DNA of 64,000 bases, taken from positions 186,001 through 250,000 of the forward strand of contig JAUIRK010000728.1 of the NCBI GenBank assembly GCA_030549495.1, read 5' to 3'. The notes beneath the pieces are model-generated. The model saw only the letters and a program-made list of their open reading frames with translations. It did not search any database and had not been told where the DNA came from. Shown piece after piece: positions 28,901 through 38,420 of the stretch. This DNA is from Nectonema munidae (lineage: Eukaryota; Nematomorpha; Nectonematoida; Nectonematidae). Numbering within the stretch: the first letter of the stretch is position 1; every line of letters starts with the position of its first letter. A program made the translations under genes and the position numbers.

Positions 28901-31900
28901 TACGAATACATCGTATATCTTACATTATCCACACGCGAGTAATCTACATCATCTCTACATTCTTGTCTTTTTCAATAAGTTTTTATAGAATTTAAAGGGA
29001 TTTGTATTTTTTCGGAATGACAAGGTTAGTTTCCTTTGTATAAAGATTTTATAAATGAAGGAATTGTTGAAAAAATGATGATATAATCTATTCTCGCGAA
29101 CAGATTTGATTTAAGAAAATATTGCCCAGATTAGAGAAGTGAAGCTTTTGAAAATTTATAAAGTGGAATTTACTTGATTTTTTGACGGCTCATGTTTGAA
29201 AAATTCAGAAGCGTTTTGACAAAACTAAAATTTTCTTTTTCCCCTTTATTAGTTTAACATGGTTGCAGACAAAACTGATCGATCTTCTAGGTTGAAATCA
29301 CATTCTTCAACACTTTTACTTATTGTCTCACATAAATCAATGATACTTGTATCAGTTAGTACTTCTCTTGGAAGAACTCAATGATTGATGTTTAAAATTT
29401 TTTGAATGATTATGATTTCTTAGCTGAATTTTTCTATGACTTTATATTTTGGTCTTTATTTTGTGATTGTCGGAAATTTTTACTGTTAATCATAAGAACA
29501 TGAAACAATTTTTGATGTTATCCTATTATTCCAAGCATTAAAAGTATACGTCACTGTTGCAATCAATTTAACACATTCCTGTCAATGTGGAAATGGGGCA
29601 GATCTTTGGTGCAAGTATATCAAATTTTTATTTGAAAAGAAACAATTTGTCCAAATTGACTAAATAAATATGTTAACTCAATTGTTTGCAGAAAAAGGAG
29701 ACGTTCAGTAATTTGATATAAAAGTACCATAAAATCATTTGTGTCATTTAATTTTGATAGTGGTATCAAATTGGTTTGATAGCGTCTTCAGAATTAAAAA
29801 AAAAGATCCATACCCATAAAACGACTCTCTAACGAATCGAGAAGAACGTAACGGGATTAGCAAAAGGATGAGTAAACAACAGTTCAAGGATCGAAGCAAG
29901 AAAACAAAGATAGAAAAAAAAAGAGAAAAACTAGAATCAAATTAATATAAGCTTACATTCGATATCTTCTAAATATTATAATCCTAAGAGGTTAACCATT
30001 TAATGGACCAATCAATTCGTTTATTTCGTTCAATGAGATTTTACATAAAGTCAGGCGAATGATTTTCATTTCATGATGAAAACTGTTATTCGAATGGATG
30101 AGTTAAATCTAAAAAAATAAGAAGGGGATACCTTGTTATCAGGTGTACATGTTTGCACCCAAATATTCCCTAAGATTATATCTGAAGAGGAAAGCGTAAT
30201 AGTCTTGGGCTGAGCAGTATTGAAGGGCATCGGCATCATCATTGAGGGATATGAGGTTGGAAAGGGTAGGATGGCGTGAGTGTTTTGGATGGGAGAGCGA
30301 TAAAACGGCATAACATTGGGAATCACTTGAGAAAATGGCGGCATGGGGAAGTAGGGGTGAGTTGGAGTGGACATGGAAATAGGCATGCTGCTGATGGGAG
30401 AAAGAGTGACGGGGGTCGTAAAATTTTGAATCACGCTCACTCCATCCGAGTTAGACGGGAAAGAATGTGCCTTGGAGGCAGCGGGGAGAGGCGCTGGAGT
30501 GATATTAGGATTAGGAGGTAGCAAGAGTGGTGCATCATTTGGCGTAGAAGCAATGATTTCAGGATCACTGGAGAGTGTTAAAGAGGAAATTGAAGGCGAC
30601 TTCTCTGTCATAGCATCGAGATGAAATGAATTTGATAGGGGTTGTGGTGTATCAGTTGGTAGTGAGGCAGCTTTGAAATAGATATAAAAAATACTCAATA
30701 TAAAATAGAATAGTTTTCAATTATAAACAATTTAGTTAGAAGAGATACTATAGCAGTCCCTTCAAAAATTTAATAAATCTACGGGTGCAAAATTTTTTAT
30801 TATATTAGAATGAGTTCTTTAGTTAAAAATCTGAAATTGAAATCTTTCTTTATGGAAAACGTCATGAAATAACAAACGTTTTAAGGATTCTACTTGTATA
30901 GAAAAACTTGCTTATTTAAGTAATATTTTACACATCTGAATCCGTTTAAACTTAATTCAGGCATGCAGGATAAACGTCTCACCACGGTAGGTATTGGCAA
31001 AAAATTCCTTCTTTTAAGAAAAAGCTTGCTCTTTGGAGAGAAAAGTTGACTTAAAAAAACTACAACTTTTCCAAAATTAAAAGTGCTATTTTGGAGGATC
31101 CAAACAACGCTTTGAAAACCTTGAGTGTTCAAAATTTTAGACACCTTTACCTATTTTGAGTGAGGAGCCTGCAAAACTTTTCCTCCATTTTCTAGCAAAT
31201 ATCTCTTGGAATAAAGTCCTGTTGCAATGAAGATTAAGGCAAGACTTACACGATTTGAGTTATGCATTAAGAATGAATATAAAACCAAGTTTTGACAATT
31301 TTGTGTACAAAATGAAGCAGTAGCATGTTTCTGATAAACTTCCATGCAATTGAGTCCATGGAAAATGCGATAACTAAATCTAATTTAAGCATTGAAAGCG
31401 TACAAAATTTTGATATCGCCCCATCACTACTAAATAAGATGGGCGAAAAGATCCCGGTTTGTGTTAAAATTATAATAAACGATCCGGAGGGATCGGAGAA
31501 TTTTAGACCGAGTCTCATCTCTGAGAAAGATACTTTTTAGAAAAGAAGCTTATAAAACGTATATGTTAACTTGTGTACCAAGAACTTAAAATCGTCTGTT
31601 TTAAATATATCAAATTCAATTGAAAAAGAAGACAGGCAACTAATCTTAAAAATTCTAGTCCTCAAGTGCTTATTTAACAGGTTAACGACTTGATTACTGA
31701 GACGATAACTAATGTAAAGCAGTTTTGTATTAAAAAGCATTTATAAATGCAGACGATTATTCATATTTTTTAAAATTAACAATTCTCAATTCAGGTCGTT
31801 TATAAATTAAATTTATCAGTCCTGCATGCATAAAATGTCATATCTTTTTGACATGTTCTCTTAATTGAATGGAAGTTGAATTCAAGATCAGAAGTAAAAT

Positions 31901-34900
31901 GAATGACCATCTAAGTAAGGCAAAACTTTTTGTAGTCCATTAATCTTAAATGTGTAGCATTTATCAGAGAGGAAACAATACTCGGTTTTACATTCATTAA
32001 AAACCATTAACCGGACTTGGCGAAAAATATTTTAAAACACACGCGGCTGGCCAAGAGGCGTAGGAATGGGATCTGGGAAAAGATTAGGCATTAGAGAAGG
32101 AGGAGGTGATGAAGAATCAAGAGATGTTTGCTGAGCCGAGGAGGGAAGAGATGATGGGAGTGTTGATGGGGGTGGTGTTGAATGAGTTGTGGGAAAAGGA
32201 AGAAATCCAGGAGGTCTTGGTAAGATGGAATGCGGGGAGGGTGGAAGGATGGGTGGGCGAAGAGGCATGTTCTTCGGAGAAGAAAAGTTTGGATGGGGCT
32301 GTGGGTAGCGATGAGAGGGCGGGATGAAGGCTCTATTGAAGAAGGGGGGCATTTGTTGGGGAGAGTTGAAGAAGTTAGGAGGCATTGCGTATCTCTGTGG
32401 AGGCGGCATCATGGGTGAAGTGGGAGGAGGAAAATTTGGCGGCTGAGATCGAAAACCGGGGGGCAAATTCGCGCCCATTCTATTCGCCATTGGAAGAAAA
32501 GTGGCTAAAATCAATGAAAAAATACACGTCACAACAGAAAGCCAAATTCAAACTTTGATTTTCGCGAGTTCCAATATTTTATTCCTATTCATTTTTTTTT
32601 AATTGAGGAAATTATTTCTAAACGTCACATATAATAAAAAGTAACAAAATGCATTTCAAATTGAAGTGAATATAGAGACAAAAATAGGATAAAAAACGTT
32701 AGAGAACATTGTTATTAATATTTCAAACACGCAAACTTTCATAATCAAAAAGAGTGAAAAAATTATAGATTGACAAAATAATGACTATGAACACTGAAGT
32801 GTGATTAAACTTTAAGTTCTTCAAAGCATTTTTTAGTAATTTTATTTTAAAAAATAAAAATTGGTAATAAAATTTAAATAGTAAAAAAAGATATAAGTAT
32901 TTACGCAAAACCTCAAAAGGTTAGATAGGGGGAGACAATCTCTCGTAATTTTTAGGCACAGCATATCTTGCAAAACCACATGAAATGCAACAAGCAATTC
33001 AGTAATATCCTTTGCCTCTCAAAAAGTATAGGTTGTATATAAATCATATTTGGCTTGGTATTAGACAGTAGTGTAGAAATAATTATCAGATTTAAATGTT
33101 CAAGTATTGAAAGTAGATAAGCTATGCTATACTTTAACCCAGTGTTTCTCAAAGGGTAGCACATACACACTGATGGGCGCCATGGAATTCTCAAATGGGA
33201 TTCATAAATTTTGATACTTAAAACTATCGAATCAAAAATTGTTAGAGATAATAATATGACAAGGCGAGGGATTGAGATTTTTACTTCTTTATTCTTTTAG
33301 AAATGACATTACCTTCACATAACACAATAAGAACAAAAACTCTAAAAAAAAATTTAATAAATTCACTAAACTTTCATATTACAAAAAAATTGTTGCTATT
33401 GACAAGTAGAGTATATTGCATTATCTTTTTGTATTATGAAGATTCTCTCGGACTTATATCCCACAATTTCTTTACATTTACAATTTAAAATACAAGTGTT
33501 TTGTGGTTTATTTTTTTCATGAAAGAATCAAGATTTTTGTTAAATAAATGAACTTTGAAAGTATCATCTATTGATTGTATCGCGATAAGGCACCATTTAA
33601 ATTTTGTACAACTTTAAGTGTGCTAAGAAATAGAAAAGTTTGAGAAAAACTGTTAACCAAAAGAAGGTTTTATACCTAGAGTCTAGACACTAAAAACGAT
33701 CTCTTGTAAATCTTTAAGGAACAGAATTCATGGTAAACCAGGTCCAAAATTTAAATTTAGAAATTGAAAAATGTATGTCTACTGAAGACCATTATGGTAG
33801 GGACCATTGTGACTCTGACATTGGCTGACTTTTTTCGCGCTCTTCTGCATGGTTTACCACTTTTTGCATGTTAAAGAAAAAATTTCGTTTTTTAGAAGTT
33901 AAAAATGAGAAAATAATGAAAAAATATTACTATTTCATTAACGTAAAAAGAAGCTCAGAGTAAATTCCTCCCTCTGCAAATATTATCGACTTTGAATTCT
34001 GTAATCCTTTCAGACCAAAAAGTAAACAAATATTCCATAAAATAAAATCGTGTCAGAGTTCCGACTTTTATTGGTCAAAAAATTCAAGATAATTCCTTGA
34101 TTTTTGGAGTAAATGCAAAAAATCATATCAAAGAACATGTGCATCCAGCTTAATTGTTCTCTGAAAAAGTGTATTCGGGTATGAGAGAGTGAATATTCAA
34201 TGCCAATTAACTTAAAACTTGGATTATTATAACTATTATATTAGCGTTTCTTTAGAATTATATTGGCGCCAATTATTATTAATCAATCAACATCAATTTT
34301 AACTTAGAAAGCATGTTAGATATCTATCAATATAATACAAATAAATTTTTAAAATTTGCTAAAAAATAAGAGGCATTTCCAAGATTTTAATATTTTGGAA
34401 AAATTTCCAAGAAAAATCAAGGCCTACAAAAATAAATTCATTCCGTTTTTCGCATTTTTCCGGTTGCATGAGAAACCTATCTTCTGCTTTAACAATTAAA
34501 GTCGACTTTTTAAAAAATTTTAAATCCATTTCAATAAATATCTTCTTGGCTTCAGAGTTCAGATATCTTCAGGTTTTTCTGGTCGTAAACTGGTTAAATT
34601 GTAAAAACGTGGGCTTAAAGCCTTAATAAAGTAAAAGCATGAATATCTATGAGATTAAAATGATACGTGTTGCACTCATCATTCTAGGAGACGCATTGAG
34701 GGGAGAGAAGGAAGGAAGAGCATTTTCGACTCTATCCTTGTGCGTCTCCGGTTCTAAATTAGGAGCGTTTTGATTGGGTATCACAGCATCAACAACAGTC
34801 TCACTAACTGCAGTTGCGATCTGCCCACCATCGCATTTTGCTCCTTCTTCGATGGAGTTTGATGGAGTGAGTTGAGGCAAATGGGGGTTCAAATCAGGGA

Positions 34901-35018
34901 TATGAGGAGGCATCAACTCACTATTTCCCATTTTAGAGCATATTTCCGGTGTTTCACTTAAATCGGTATCGATTTCCATTGGAGTGATTTTATGAGCTAT
35001 CAACTCAGTATCAGCCAT
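1734..35018 (-). CDS. TCERG1: TCERG1 (CA150), transcription elongation regulator 1, 18 coding exons
   Basis: In other animals this nuclear protein couples RNA polymerase II elongation to splicing: its WW domains bind proline-rich splicing factors and its FF domains bind the phosphorylated polymerase tail. Exons in transcript order are 35018-34667, 32504-32043, 30670-30132, 28608-28485, 27528-27365, 27298-27101, 25171-25053, 24411-24251, 21676-21622, 17459-17279, 16064-15975, 15660-15542, 14563-14410, 5491-5021, 4937-4758, 4704-4621, 3680-3583 and 1932-1734. All introns are GT-AG, all phases match, and the total is 3750 nt (about 1249 residues; human about 1098). WW domains lie near residues 442-466, 557-581 and 653-677; the six FF domains run from about 772 to 1225. 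A proline/methionine-rich N-terminal region precedes WW1. The C-terminus, [16 protein letters not shown], is nearly identical to the vertebrate end. The least certain parts are exon 1, the exon 4 donor and the 55-nt exon 9. Confidence 0.93.
3583..3680 (-). CDS. TCERG1: TCERG1 exon 17, end of FF5 and start of FF6
   Basis: [17 protein letters not shown] ends FF5, and [15 protein letters not shown] starts FF6. Acceptor ACTTAG, consensus donor GTGAGT, phase 2. Confidence 0.93.
4071..4216. repeat. Hairpin repeat (MITE-like) in a TCERG1 intron
   Basis: Two perfect 21-bp arms (4071-4091 and 4196-4216) and a second pair of 12-bp arms (4103-4114 and 4177-4188) face each other around a loop of about 60 bp. 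A 12-bp direct repeat, TAAACCTTTAAT, lies at 4019-4030 and 4216-4227 and may be a target duplication. There is no coding sequence, and the family is unknown. Confidence 0.6.
4621..4704 (-). CDS. TCERG1: TCERG1 exon 16, middle of FF5
   Basis: Encodes [17 protein letters not shown] (human ITLTSTWKEVKKIIKED). It ends in phase 0 at donor GTATTG after SGSEN. The join to exon 17 leaves FF5 about four residues shorter than the human sequence at this point. Confidence 0.9.
4758..4937 (-). CDS. TCERG1: TCERG1 exon 15, FF4 and start of FF5
   Basis: [20 protein letters not shown] and KWESFSML form FF4; [15 protein letters not shown] starts FF5. Phase 0 on both sides, donor GTATTT. Confidence 0.95.
5021..5491 (-). 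CDS. TCERG1: TCERG1 exon 14, FF3, charged linker and start of FF4
   Basis: The largest coding exon of the C-terminal half (157 codons). FF3 spans FKAEFLELL to [12 protein letters not shown] highly charged Asp/Lys/Glu/Arg linker follows, and FF4 begins with [13 protein letters not shown]. Acceptor ATATTTAG, donor GTACGA. It lies about 8.9 kb from exon 13, the longest intron of the gene. Confidence 0.95.
5492..8399. other. TCERG1 intron 13, downstream part, no exon seen
   Basis: AT-rich intronic sequence with a TA microsatellite at about 5860-5880 and an AAC run at about 7869-7888. I see no conserved exon or clear element here. Confidence 0.4.
8400..9330 (+). mobile_element. Decayed LINE reverse transcriptase relic
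   Basis: A heavily decayed stretch in TCERG1 intron 13, on the strand opposite to the gene. At 8560-8601 it reads [14 protein letters not shown], resembling the RT palm motif FLDISKAFDKV of Jockey/CR1-type LINEs. Further on, a degraded segment resembles the post-RT region. There are many stops and frame changes. Family and limits are uncertain. Confidence 0.38.
10554..11580. mobile_element. Non-coding DNA transposon with terminal inverted repeats
   Basis: The left end reads AGTGACGTAGCCA, and the right end (to 11580) is its inverted match, so the termini face each other 1027 bp apart. A shared GGCGCT block lies further inside each end. No transposase is visible inside and no clear target duplication is seen. 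It sits in TCERG1 intron 13. Confidence 0.6.
11581..14409. other. TCERG1 intron 13, upstream part, no exon seen
   Basis: AT-rich intron with frequent stops in every frame. I recognise no gene or repeat family in it. Confidence 0.4.
14410..14563 (-). CDS. TCERG1: TCERG1 exon 13, rest of FF2
   Basis: Encodes [19 protein letters not shown] and [13 protein letters not shown], matching human FF2 closely. The acceptor is TTTTTTAG; it ends in phase 0 at donor GTTCAT. Confidence 0.95.
15542..15660 (-). CDS. TCERG1: TCERG1 exon 12, end of FF1 and start of FF2
   Basis: [18 protein letters not shown] closes FF1, and [10 protein letters not shown] opens FF2. It ends in phase 2 at donor GTTCGC, which joins exon 13 as ITTKSSFTDF. 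Confidence 0.92.
15975..16064 (-). CDS. TCERG1: TCERG1 exon 11, core of FF1
   Basis: Thirty codons including [18 protein letters not shown] and KERKQ, almost identical to human FF1. Phase 0 on both sides, acceptor TTTTAG, donor GTAACT. Confidence 0.95.
17279..17459 (-). CDS. TCERG1: TCERG1 exon 10, start of FF1
   Basis: The charged linker [13 protein letters not shown] leads into [20 protein letters not shown], the first helix of FF1 (human RAIVPLEARMKQFKDMLLER). The acceptor is TTTCGAAG and the donor GTAATG, phase 0. Confidence 0.92.
17573..19413 (+). mobile_element. pogo/Tigger-like DNA transposon in TCERG1 intron 9
   Basis: The 23-bp terminal inverted repeats differ at one position. They start CCGTATATACCC at 17575 and end at 19411, with a TA dinucleotide on each side, the duplication used by Tc1/mariner/pogo elements. 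A transposase relic lies between them on the plus strand, opposite to the host gene. Copies of a CATGTAATGTTCGA-like motif stand in both subterminal regions, in both orientations. The element is about 1.84 kb. Confidence 0.92.
18146..19189 (+). pseudogene. pogo-like transposase, broken by a stop and frame changes
   Basis: The ATG at 18146 starts [20 protein letters not shown], a helix-turn-helix DNA-binding start of the pogo/CENP-B type. The middle contains [14 protein letters not shown] and [14 protein letters not shown]. The DDE part includes [18 protein letters not shown], then [19 protein letters not shown] and KKWNEWM, hallmarks of the DDE_1 superfamily. The C-terminus is acidic, as in Tigger transposases. 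A stop codon near the start and at least two frame changes make it non-functional as it stands; part of the catalytic region between about 18630 and 18710 seems to be missing. Confidence 0.88.
19634..19968. mobile_element. hAT-type MITE, 335 bp
   Basis: Inverted termini start TAGAGATGT and continue into a CGCG block at both ends. They are flanked by ATTAGAAT (19626-19633) and ATTGGAAT (19969-19976), an 8-bp duplication with one mismatch, as hAT elements make. There is no coding sequence. It lies 220 bp from the pogo element in the same intron. Confidence 0.68.
20340..20497. repeat. Possible piggyBac-like MITE
   Basis: TTAA at 20336-20339 is followed by CCCATTG, and the right end reads TAATGGG before TTTA. 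The ends resemble those of the element at 38287-38416, but the right flank is not a perfect TTAA. Confidence 0.3.
20690..21003 (-). mobile_element. hAT-type non-autonomous relic, one end visible
   Basis: The right edge reads AAAGTTTGCCGATCCCTG, the reverse of a common hAT terminus of the CAGGGATCGGCAAAC kind. Upstream stretches with GGTCGAT and GTCGACGGGT are also typical of such elements. I could not find the other end. Confidence 0.4.
21622..21676 (-). CDS. TCERG1: TCERG1 exon 9, 55-nt exon with basic motif
   Basis: A very short exon predicted from phase. The flanking exons need a 2-nt start and a 2-nt end, and this stretch gives exactly that after the pyrimidine-rich acceptor TTTACTTTAG, with donor GTAATA. 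It encodes about 18 residues ending DGSKRIK, in the place where human TCERG1 has its KKRKRDD nuclear localisation motif. The exon is inferred rather than obvious. Confidence 0.68.
21677..24250. other. TCERG1 intron 8, no exon seen
   Basis: AT-rich intron of about 2.6 kb between exon 9 and exon 8. I see no conserved coding sequence or clear element; a short TA-rich tract lies near 22580. Confidence 0.4.
24251..24411 (-). CDS. TCERG1: TCERG1 exon 8, WW3
   Basis: Encodes [18 protein letters not shown] and then WERP, the third WW domain and the best conserved part of the protein. It ends in phase 1 at the consensus donor GTAAGT. Confidence 0.95.
25053..25171 (-). CDS. TCERG1: TCERG1 exon 7, lysine-rich linker before WW3
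   Basis: A charged linker rich in Lys, Asp and Ser that ends TPVPGTSW, with the Trp codon split by the intron (phase 2). In human TCERG1 the same position reads APIPGTPW. The acceptor is TTATTAG and the donor GTAATT. Confidence 0.9.
25975..26235 (-). repeat. Dispersed repeat family A, copy 1
   Basis: It shares blocks such as GACAGACGTGTATTAATA, TTGTCAAGAATGT, GTATGTACGAT, GCGCTAACACTAAACC and AATTTTAGACATTA with the copy at 60110-60440 (same orientation), and in reverse with those at 51020-51310 and 58465-58645. It lies in TCERG1 intron 6. The family is unclassified. Confidence 0.7.
27101..27298 (-). CDS. TCERG1: TCERG1 exon 6, WW2
   Basis: Contains a complete WW domain, [16 protein letters not shown] followed by SKWEMP, with a Trp-Trp spacing of 22. 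It ends at the strong donor GTAAGA in phase 0. It closely matches the second WW of human TCERG1 (EWTEYKTADGKTYYYN). Confidence 0.93.
27365..27528 (-). CDS. TCERG1: TCERG1 exon 5, linker between WW1 and WW2
   Basis: A Ser/Gln/Pro-rich linker beginning [14 protein letters not shown] after acceptor TTTTTAG. It ends in phase 0 at donor GTTTGG. The following intron is only 66 nt, by far the shortest in the gene or close to it. Confidence 0.8.
28485..28608 (-). CDS. TCERG1: TCERG1 exon 4, second half of WW1
   Basis: It starts [16 protein letters not shown] after acceptor TTTTTAG, giving a Trp-Trp spacing of 22 with exon 3, as expected of a WW domain. Two donors overlap at the 3' end. GTACGT (exon end 28489) is closer to consensus, but only GTGCGC (end 28485) is in phase with exon 5. 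I chose the latter. Confidence 0.85.
28609..30131. other. TCERG1 intron 3, no exon seen
   Basis: An AT-rich intron of about 1.5 kb inside the WW1 domain. I recognise nothing in it. Confidence 0.4.
30132..30670 (-). CDS. TCERG1: TCERG1 exon 3, proline-rich region and first half of WW1
   Basis: Ser/Pro/Met-rich sequence ends with [12 protein letters not shown], the first tryptophan half of WW1, at donor GTATCC in phase 0. The acceptor is TTTCAAAG. The second half of WW1 is exon 4. Confidence 0.9.
30671..34666. other. TCERG1 introns 1 and 2, apart from exon 2
   Basis: Two AT-rich introns flank exon 2. A short stretch near 33139 (CAGTGTTTCTCAAAGGG) resembles a hAT-type terminus but has no partner. 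Nothing else is recognised. Confidence 0.35.
32043..32504 (-). CDS. TCERG1: TCERG1 exon 2, proline/methionine-rich N-terminal region
   Basis: About 154 residues rich in Pro, Met, Phe and Asn (for example [16 protein letters not shown]), matching the low-complexity proline-rich region that precedes WW1 in TCERG1. It follows acceptor TTTTAG and ends in phase 1 at donor GTGTGT. It is much richer in G and C than its flanks. Confidence 0.88.
34667..35018 (-). CDS. TCERG1: TCERG1 exon 1 (start codon exon)
   Basis: The start codon has a good context (AAAAATGG) and begins [13 protein letters not shown]. The roughly 117 residues are acidic and proline-containing, with no domain I recognise. The exon ends in phase 1 at donor GTATCA, which joins exon 2 in frame. 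An ATTTAG just upstream of the ATG could be an acceptor, so an untranslated leader exon may exist. The alternative is translation from the first ATG of exon 2, which would drop this exon from the protein. Confidence 0.65.
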
Positions 35019-36009
35019 TTTTAAACTAAATGCAAAATTATTTAAATGAATCTACTGTTTTATTCATACAAGACTACTAGCATTAACACAGAGCAGGCCA
35101 CATAAATCAATAAACCCTCTGTGATTTCAAGTTGAGGGTGGGATAAAAAAAATTAAGAATATCATGCTTTTTTCATTTTAAAAGTGGATCCACATAGGAG
35201 CAGATGTTCCCGGCAATCTAAATAAATGGATAATATTCCATAGTGATTTTTTAATTTTCTATATTTTGATAGACTCATACATCAAAACAACCTGTAATTT
35301 TATCCTATTGACACTAAAAAAGAGCATCCTATATTTTAACTTTCTCTATTCAAAGTGTACCATCCTAGCGTTTCAGAAGAAAAAATCATCCCATTTAAGT
35401 TTAATGAAAATTAATAAAAAAGAGAAAGGTAGAAGATTTTTCGAAACATCTTACCATAACATTTTAAGTAAGCTTCTTTGTTTTTATTATGCTAAAATTC
35501 AATATAATTTTGCACATACAATTTAAGATTACTTAGCTGAAAGGGAGGGGAGCATCCGAACTCTAACATATAGTAATGGTGGTTGTTAAAGATCTCAAGA
35601 GTTGTCTCTAGGAATATATTTTAACGCGTTAACAACCGCGTATTTAAGGATCAAAGAACAAAAGATTATGATTTTAGTATTCTTTTTCGAATAACACGTT
35701 TTGTGATTTAACCAGCTAATTTATCATTCAATTTAATAGATAAATGTAAAAAAAATTAAAAATAGATAATAGATAATAATTAATAATATAATTTTTAATA
35801 GATAATAGTAAAAATTCACTTATTTTAGAAAGTTTCCAAAACTATCATTTTGTAAGCAACTTAGGAGGTGTAGATAAAGGACTTTTTCTCGAAGATCAAT
35901 TTTGATGATTCCCTTAATTGATCTCTGGATCGAGAATTCACTAAATTCCGATTTATTTATCGATTGATTGAGCTTTTTTTTAATTATATACTATCAATAT
36001 TAATTTTAT
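35019..36009. other. Region upstream of the TCERG1 start codon
   Basis: This stretch must contain the TCERG1 5' leader and perhaps its promoter. I see no GC-rich promoter block, TATA element in a convincing place or other gene. It is AT-rich with short A/T runs. Confidence 0.35.
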
Positions 36010-36290
36010 CAGGATGCAGCCCGGCCTTCCAAAAAGTCGGCTACCTCTATTAGTCAGATACAAATACTTTTGTTCGCGATTGCAAAAACACCCATAATCT
36101 CCCTCCTGAATCAAATACGAATACCCCTACTGGTTCAACCAATAAGGTAAAGGTACCATAGGGTGTTCGAGAAGGCAGAATTGCGCCTCTTGTATCGAAC
36201 TATGAGGAAAGCAGACTTGATGCGGGATCGAACCCAAGACCTTGAGTTATCGAATCCAGCATCTAACCAACTCTACTATTCGTACTGAAT
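36010..36290 (-). mobile_element. tRNA-derived SINE, family S1, longest copy
   Basis: On the minus strand an A-box-like GTTGGTTAGATGCTGG is followed about 30 nt later by the B-box GGGTTCGATCCC, an internal RNA polymerase III promoter. A non-tRNA body follows, including GTTCGATACAAGAGG and ACCCTATGGTACC. Related copies lie at 39540-39695 (plus), 57845-57998 (minus) and a fragment at 50278-50340 (minus). Confidence 0.8.
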
Positions 36291-36799
36291 CACAAATTTC
36301 TACTTATGCATCAGCCAAAAATAAAATAATTCTAAGGGGCCAAAAAGTTAACTTGGAAAAATATGGATCTGCGAAAAGCTTCGATAGCTACAGAAAATTT
36401 GAAAGCCACAAAATATCAGCTTGTAGGAAATGTAAAATGTCTATCAACTTTTATTTATAAGATGCACTTTTTACACTTGGGAGATAAAAGAAAAGCGTAT
36501 ATTTGTTTATAGTTATGATGGATCTTTCGTATGTACTAATTTCTTATTACACTCACATGTGTAACTAAGGAACATGTATTATTATTTTACATAAAGCTGC
36601 CAAACACACATTTTTGCGGGATTATTAAAGCTTTGATTTGGTTAAATGCGTTCTAGCAATGTATTAACTTAATAGACTTTGTTTTGGATTTAAATTCATT
36701 CTTAGTTAATAAGTTAATATCGGAACGATTTTCAGTGTCTAACCTTGTCTTACTCTTTATTTACCTTTGAAGAAAACCCTTGAAACTCGTTTTTATTGA

Positions 36800-37242
36800 A
36801 AATATTTATTATTTCAGATGGGATGCACATGTGCTTGCTATGCAAAGCTTTATTTTCAAATGAAAATTTGTTACTGTATACTAAAAAACATATGGAGACT
36901 GCGCATAGATAATAGAAAGACAGGGGATTAGATTCTTTTAAAAAGTTACCTGATGACTTTCAAGGAAGAATGACAGATCAAATGTTTACTCAAAAAGCAG
37001 CAAGAGAATTAAAATTAACAAATTATTATATTTATTTGTATTAGCATAGGAAAAAATAAGAAATTTTTTTTTTAATTTATTATTTAATTTTTATAAAGAA
37101 AATAAGTTTCCCAATAAATAGATATTTTAACTTTTATTATTTTATAAGAGTTAATAGATTTCAATTTTGATTATACTAGAGAATCGGTATTTTTTAGTTT
37201 TTTAGGGCACCGATTATTCGGCACCCAATCGGTACATCTCTA
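36800..37242 (+). mobile_element. hAT relic with BED-type zinc finger
   Basis: At 36832-36909 the plus strand reads CLLCKALFSNENLLLY and then KKHMETAHR, a C2H2 pattern like the BED finger at the start of hAT (ZBED-type) transposases. DSFKKLPDDFQGRMTDQ follows in another frame. Near 37242 the reverse of TAGAGATGTACCGATTGGG resembles a hAT terminus. It is decayed. Confidence 0.45.
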
Positions 37243-37784
37243 GTAATACCCCAATCAAACATGACTAAAAAGATTCGCCTTTTGAATAAATGCCTCTAAT
37301 GATCGCAGACAACATGAAAACATTTTTCCCCATTTTCAGAAAATTCTTCCAATATTTTACATATAATCAGAAATTTTTCCATAATGCATAAGAATATTGT
37401 ACCTCTCATTATTTAAGGTATCCTTGCAATTGTTACCTTATTCTACATAAAGAGTTGGAGATGAATTTTTTTGGTATTGAGAGTTTTAATGCTAGAGTAT
37501 TTTTTCATAACGAAAAATATCTCTGTATCATTAATTGTTGAAGCATTATTCCATATATATTTTTTCTCAATCTTCGCTGCAAACATTTCTGTTCAATATA
37601 ATTATTGGGACTACAACGGTAAAAGTTATTTTTAGAATAAATAAGTGAGAAGCATTTTCAAAATTTAGGAAATTTATTTTGAATATTCAATAAGAAAATA
37701 AAACTTTTAAAATTAACGAGGTCTGACGCACCCATGTTTGCAATTTGAGTGTTAAAAAAGTGTTCCTGATATGGTTTGTGTGAG

Positions 37785-37946
37785 ATGGCTCACTCGCAGC
37801 ACTTGGCTACCAAAAACCTAGCAGGACCCTTGAATGATGAACTTATTAATGTTACTAAAAAATGCATTACAAAATCGCATTTTCAGCAATTATGTGAAAA
37901 GAATAAAAAGGAACATCAAGGACTTTTATTGCATACTGAAGTTTAG
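37785..37946 (+). pseudogene. hAT (ZBED-type) transposase fragment
   Basis: Fifty-three open codons from the ATG include HLATKNLAGPLNDELINV, HFQQLCEKNKKEHQGLL and LHTEV. These match the ZBED/SCAND3-like hAT transposase segment that usually reads LASKKLSPELNDVL, LCE and LLFHTEVRWLS. Degraded continuation can be followed to about 38230. It may be part of the same insertion as the zinc-finger relic at 36800-37242. Confidence 0.65.
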
Positions 37947-38282
37947 CTGTCCAAGGTTTAATATTGTTGCACTTTGGGACACTATTACATTTTCTTTTCA
38001 AAATAGTTGACTTAAAATGTGATACCAGAGTTCGCTGGATTGTCGGCCGTACCTCACAAGGGCGTTTTATTCCCTTCATTGTTATTGATAAAAAAAGCTT
38101 CAAAACAACACAAAAGTTCTAGCAAATTTGAAATATTGATGAAACCAGAAAAGTGCATGAAGTAAGAGATCTCTATAAGGTATACAATTACTTTTACTCG
38201 CTTTCCCCAGATCTTATTTAGTTGAGTTAAAATCAGTTACGTAATGCATCTACTGGATTCTGACCAAAGAATCAAAATTGAC

Positions 38283-38420
38283 TTAACCCATTTAAGACCA
38301 AGCAAAGCAGACGATATCTAAAAAAACGCAGACGATTTATATTCAAAGTCATTCAAAAAAGCAGACGAAGATGAAATTATTTATGTTCCAAAATAGGAAC
38401 ATTGATCGTAAATGGGTTAA
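38283..38420. mobile_element. Small piggyBac-like MITE
   Basis: TTAA at 38283-38286 and 38417-38420 flanks an element of 130 bp whose ends are CCCATTTA and its exact inverse TAAATGGG. TTAA duplication is the mark of piggyBac elements. It has no coding sequence; the inside contains two GCAGACGAT-like repeats. Confidence 0.6.

Noticed and set aside
30276-32418. Plus-strand open frames opposite TCERG1 exons 2 and 3
   Set aside because: Antisense of proline-rich coding sequence; no independent support.
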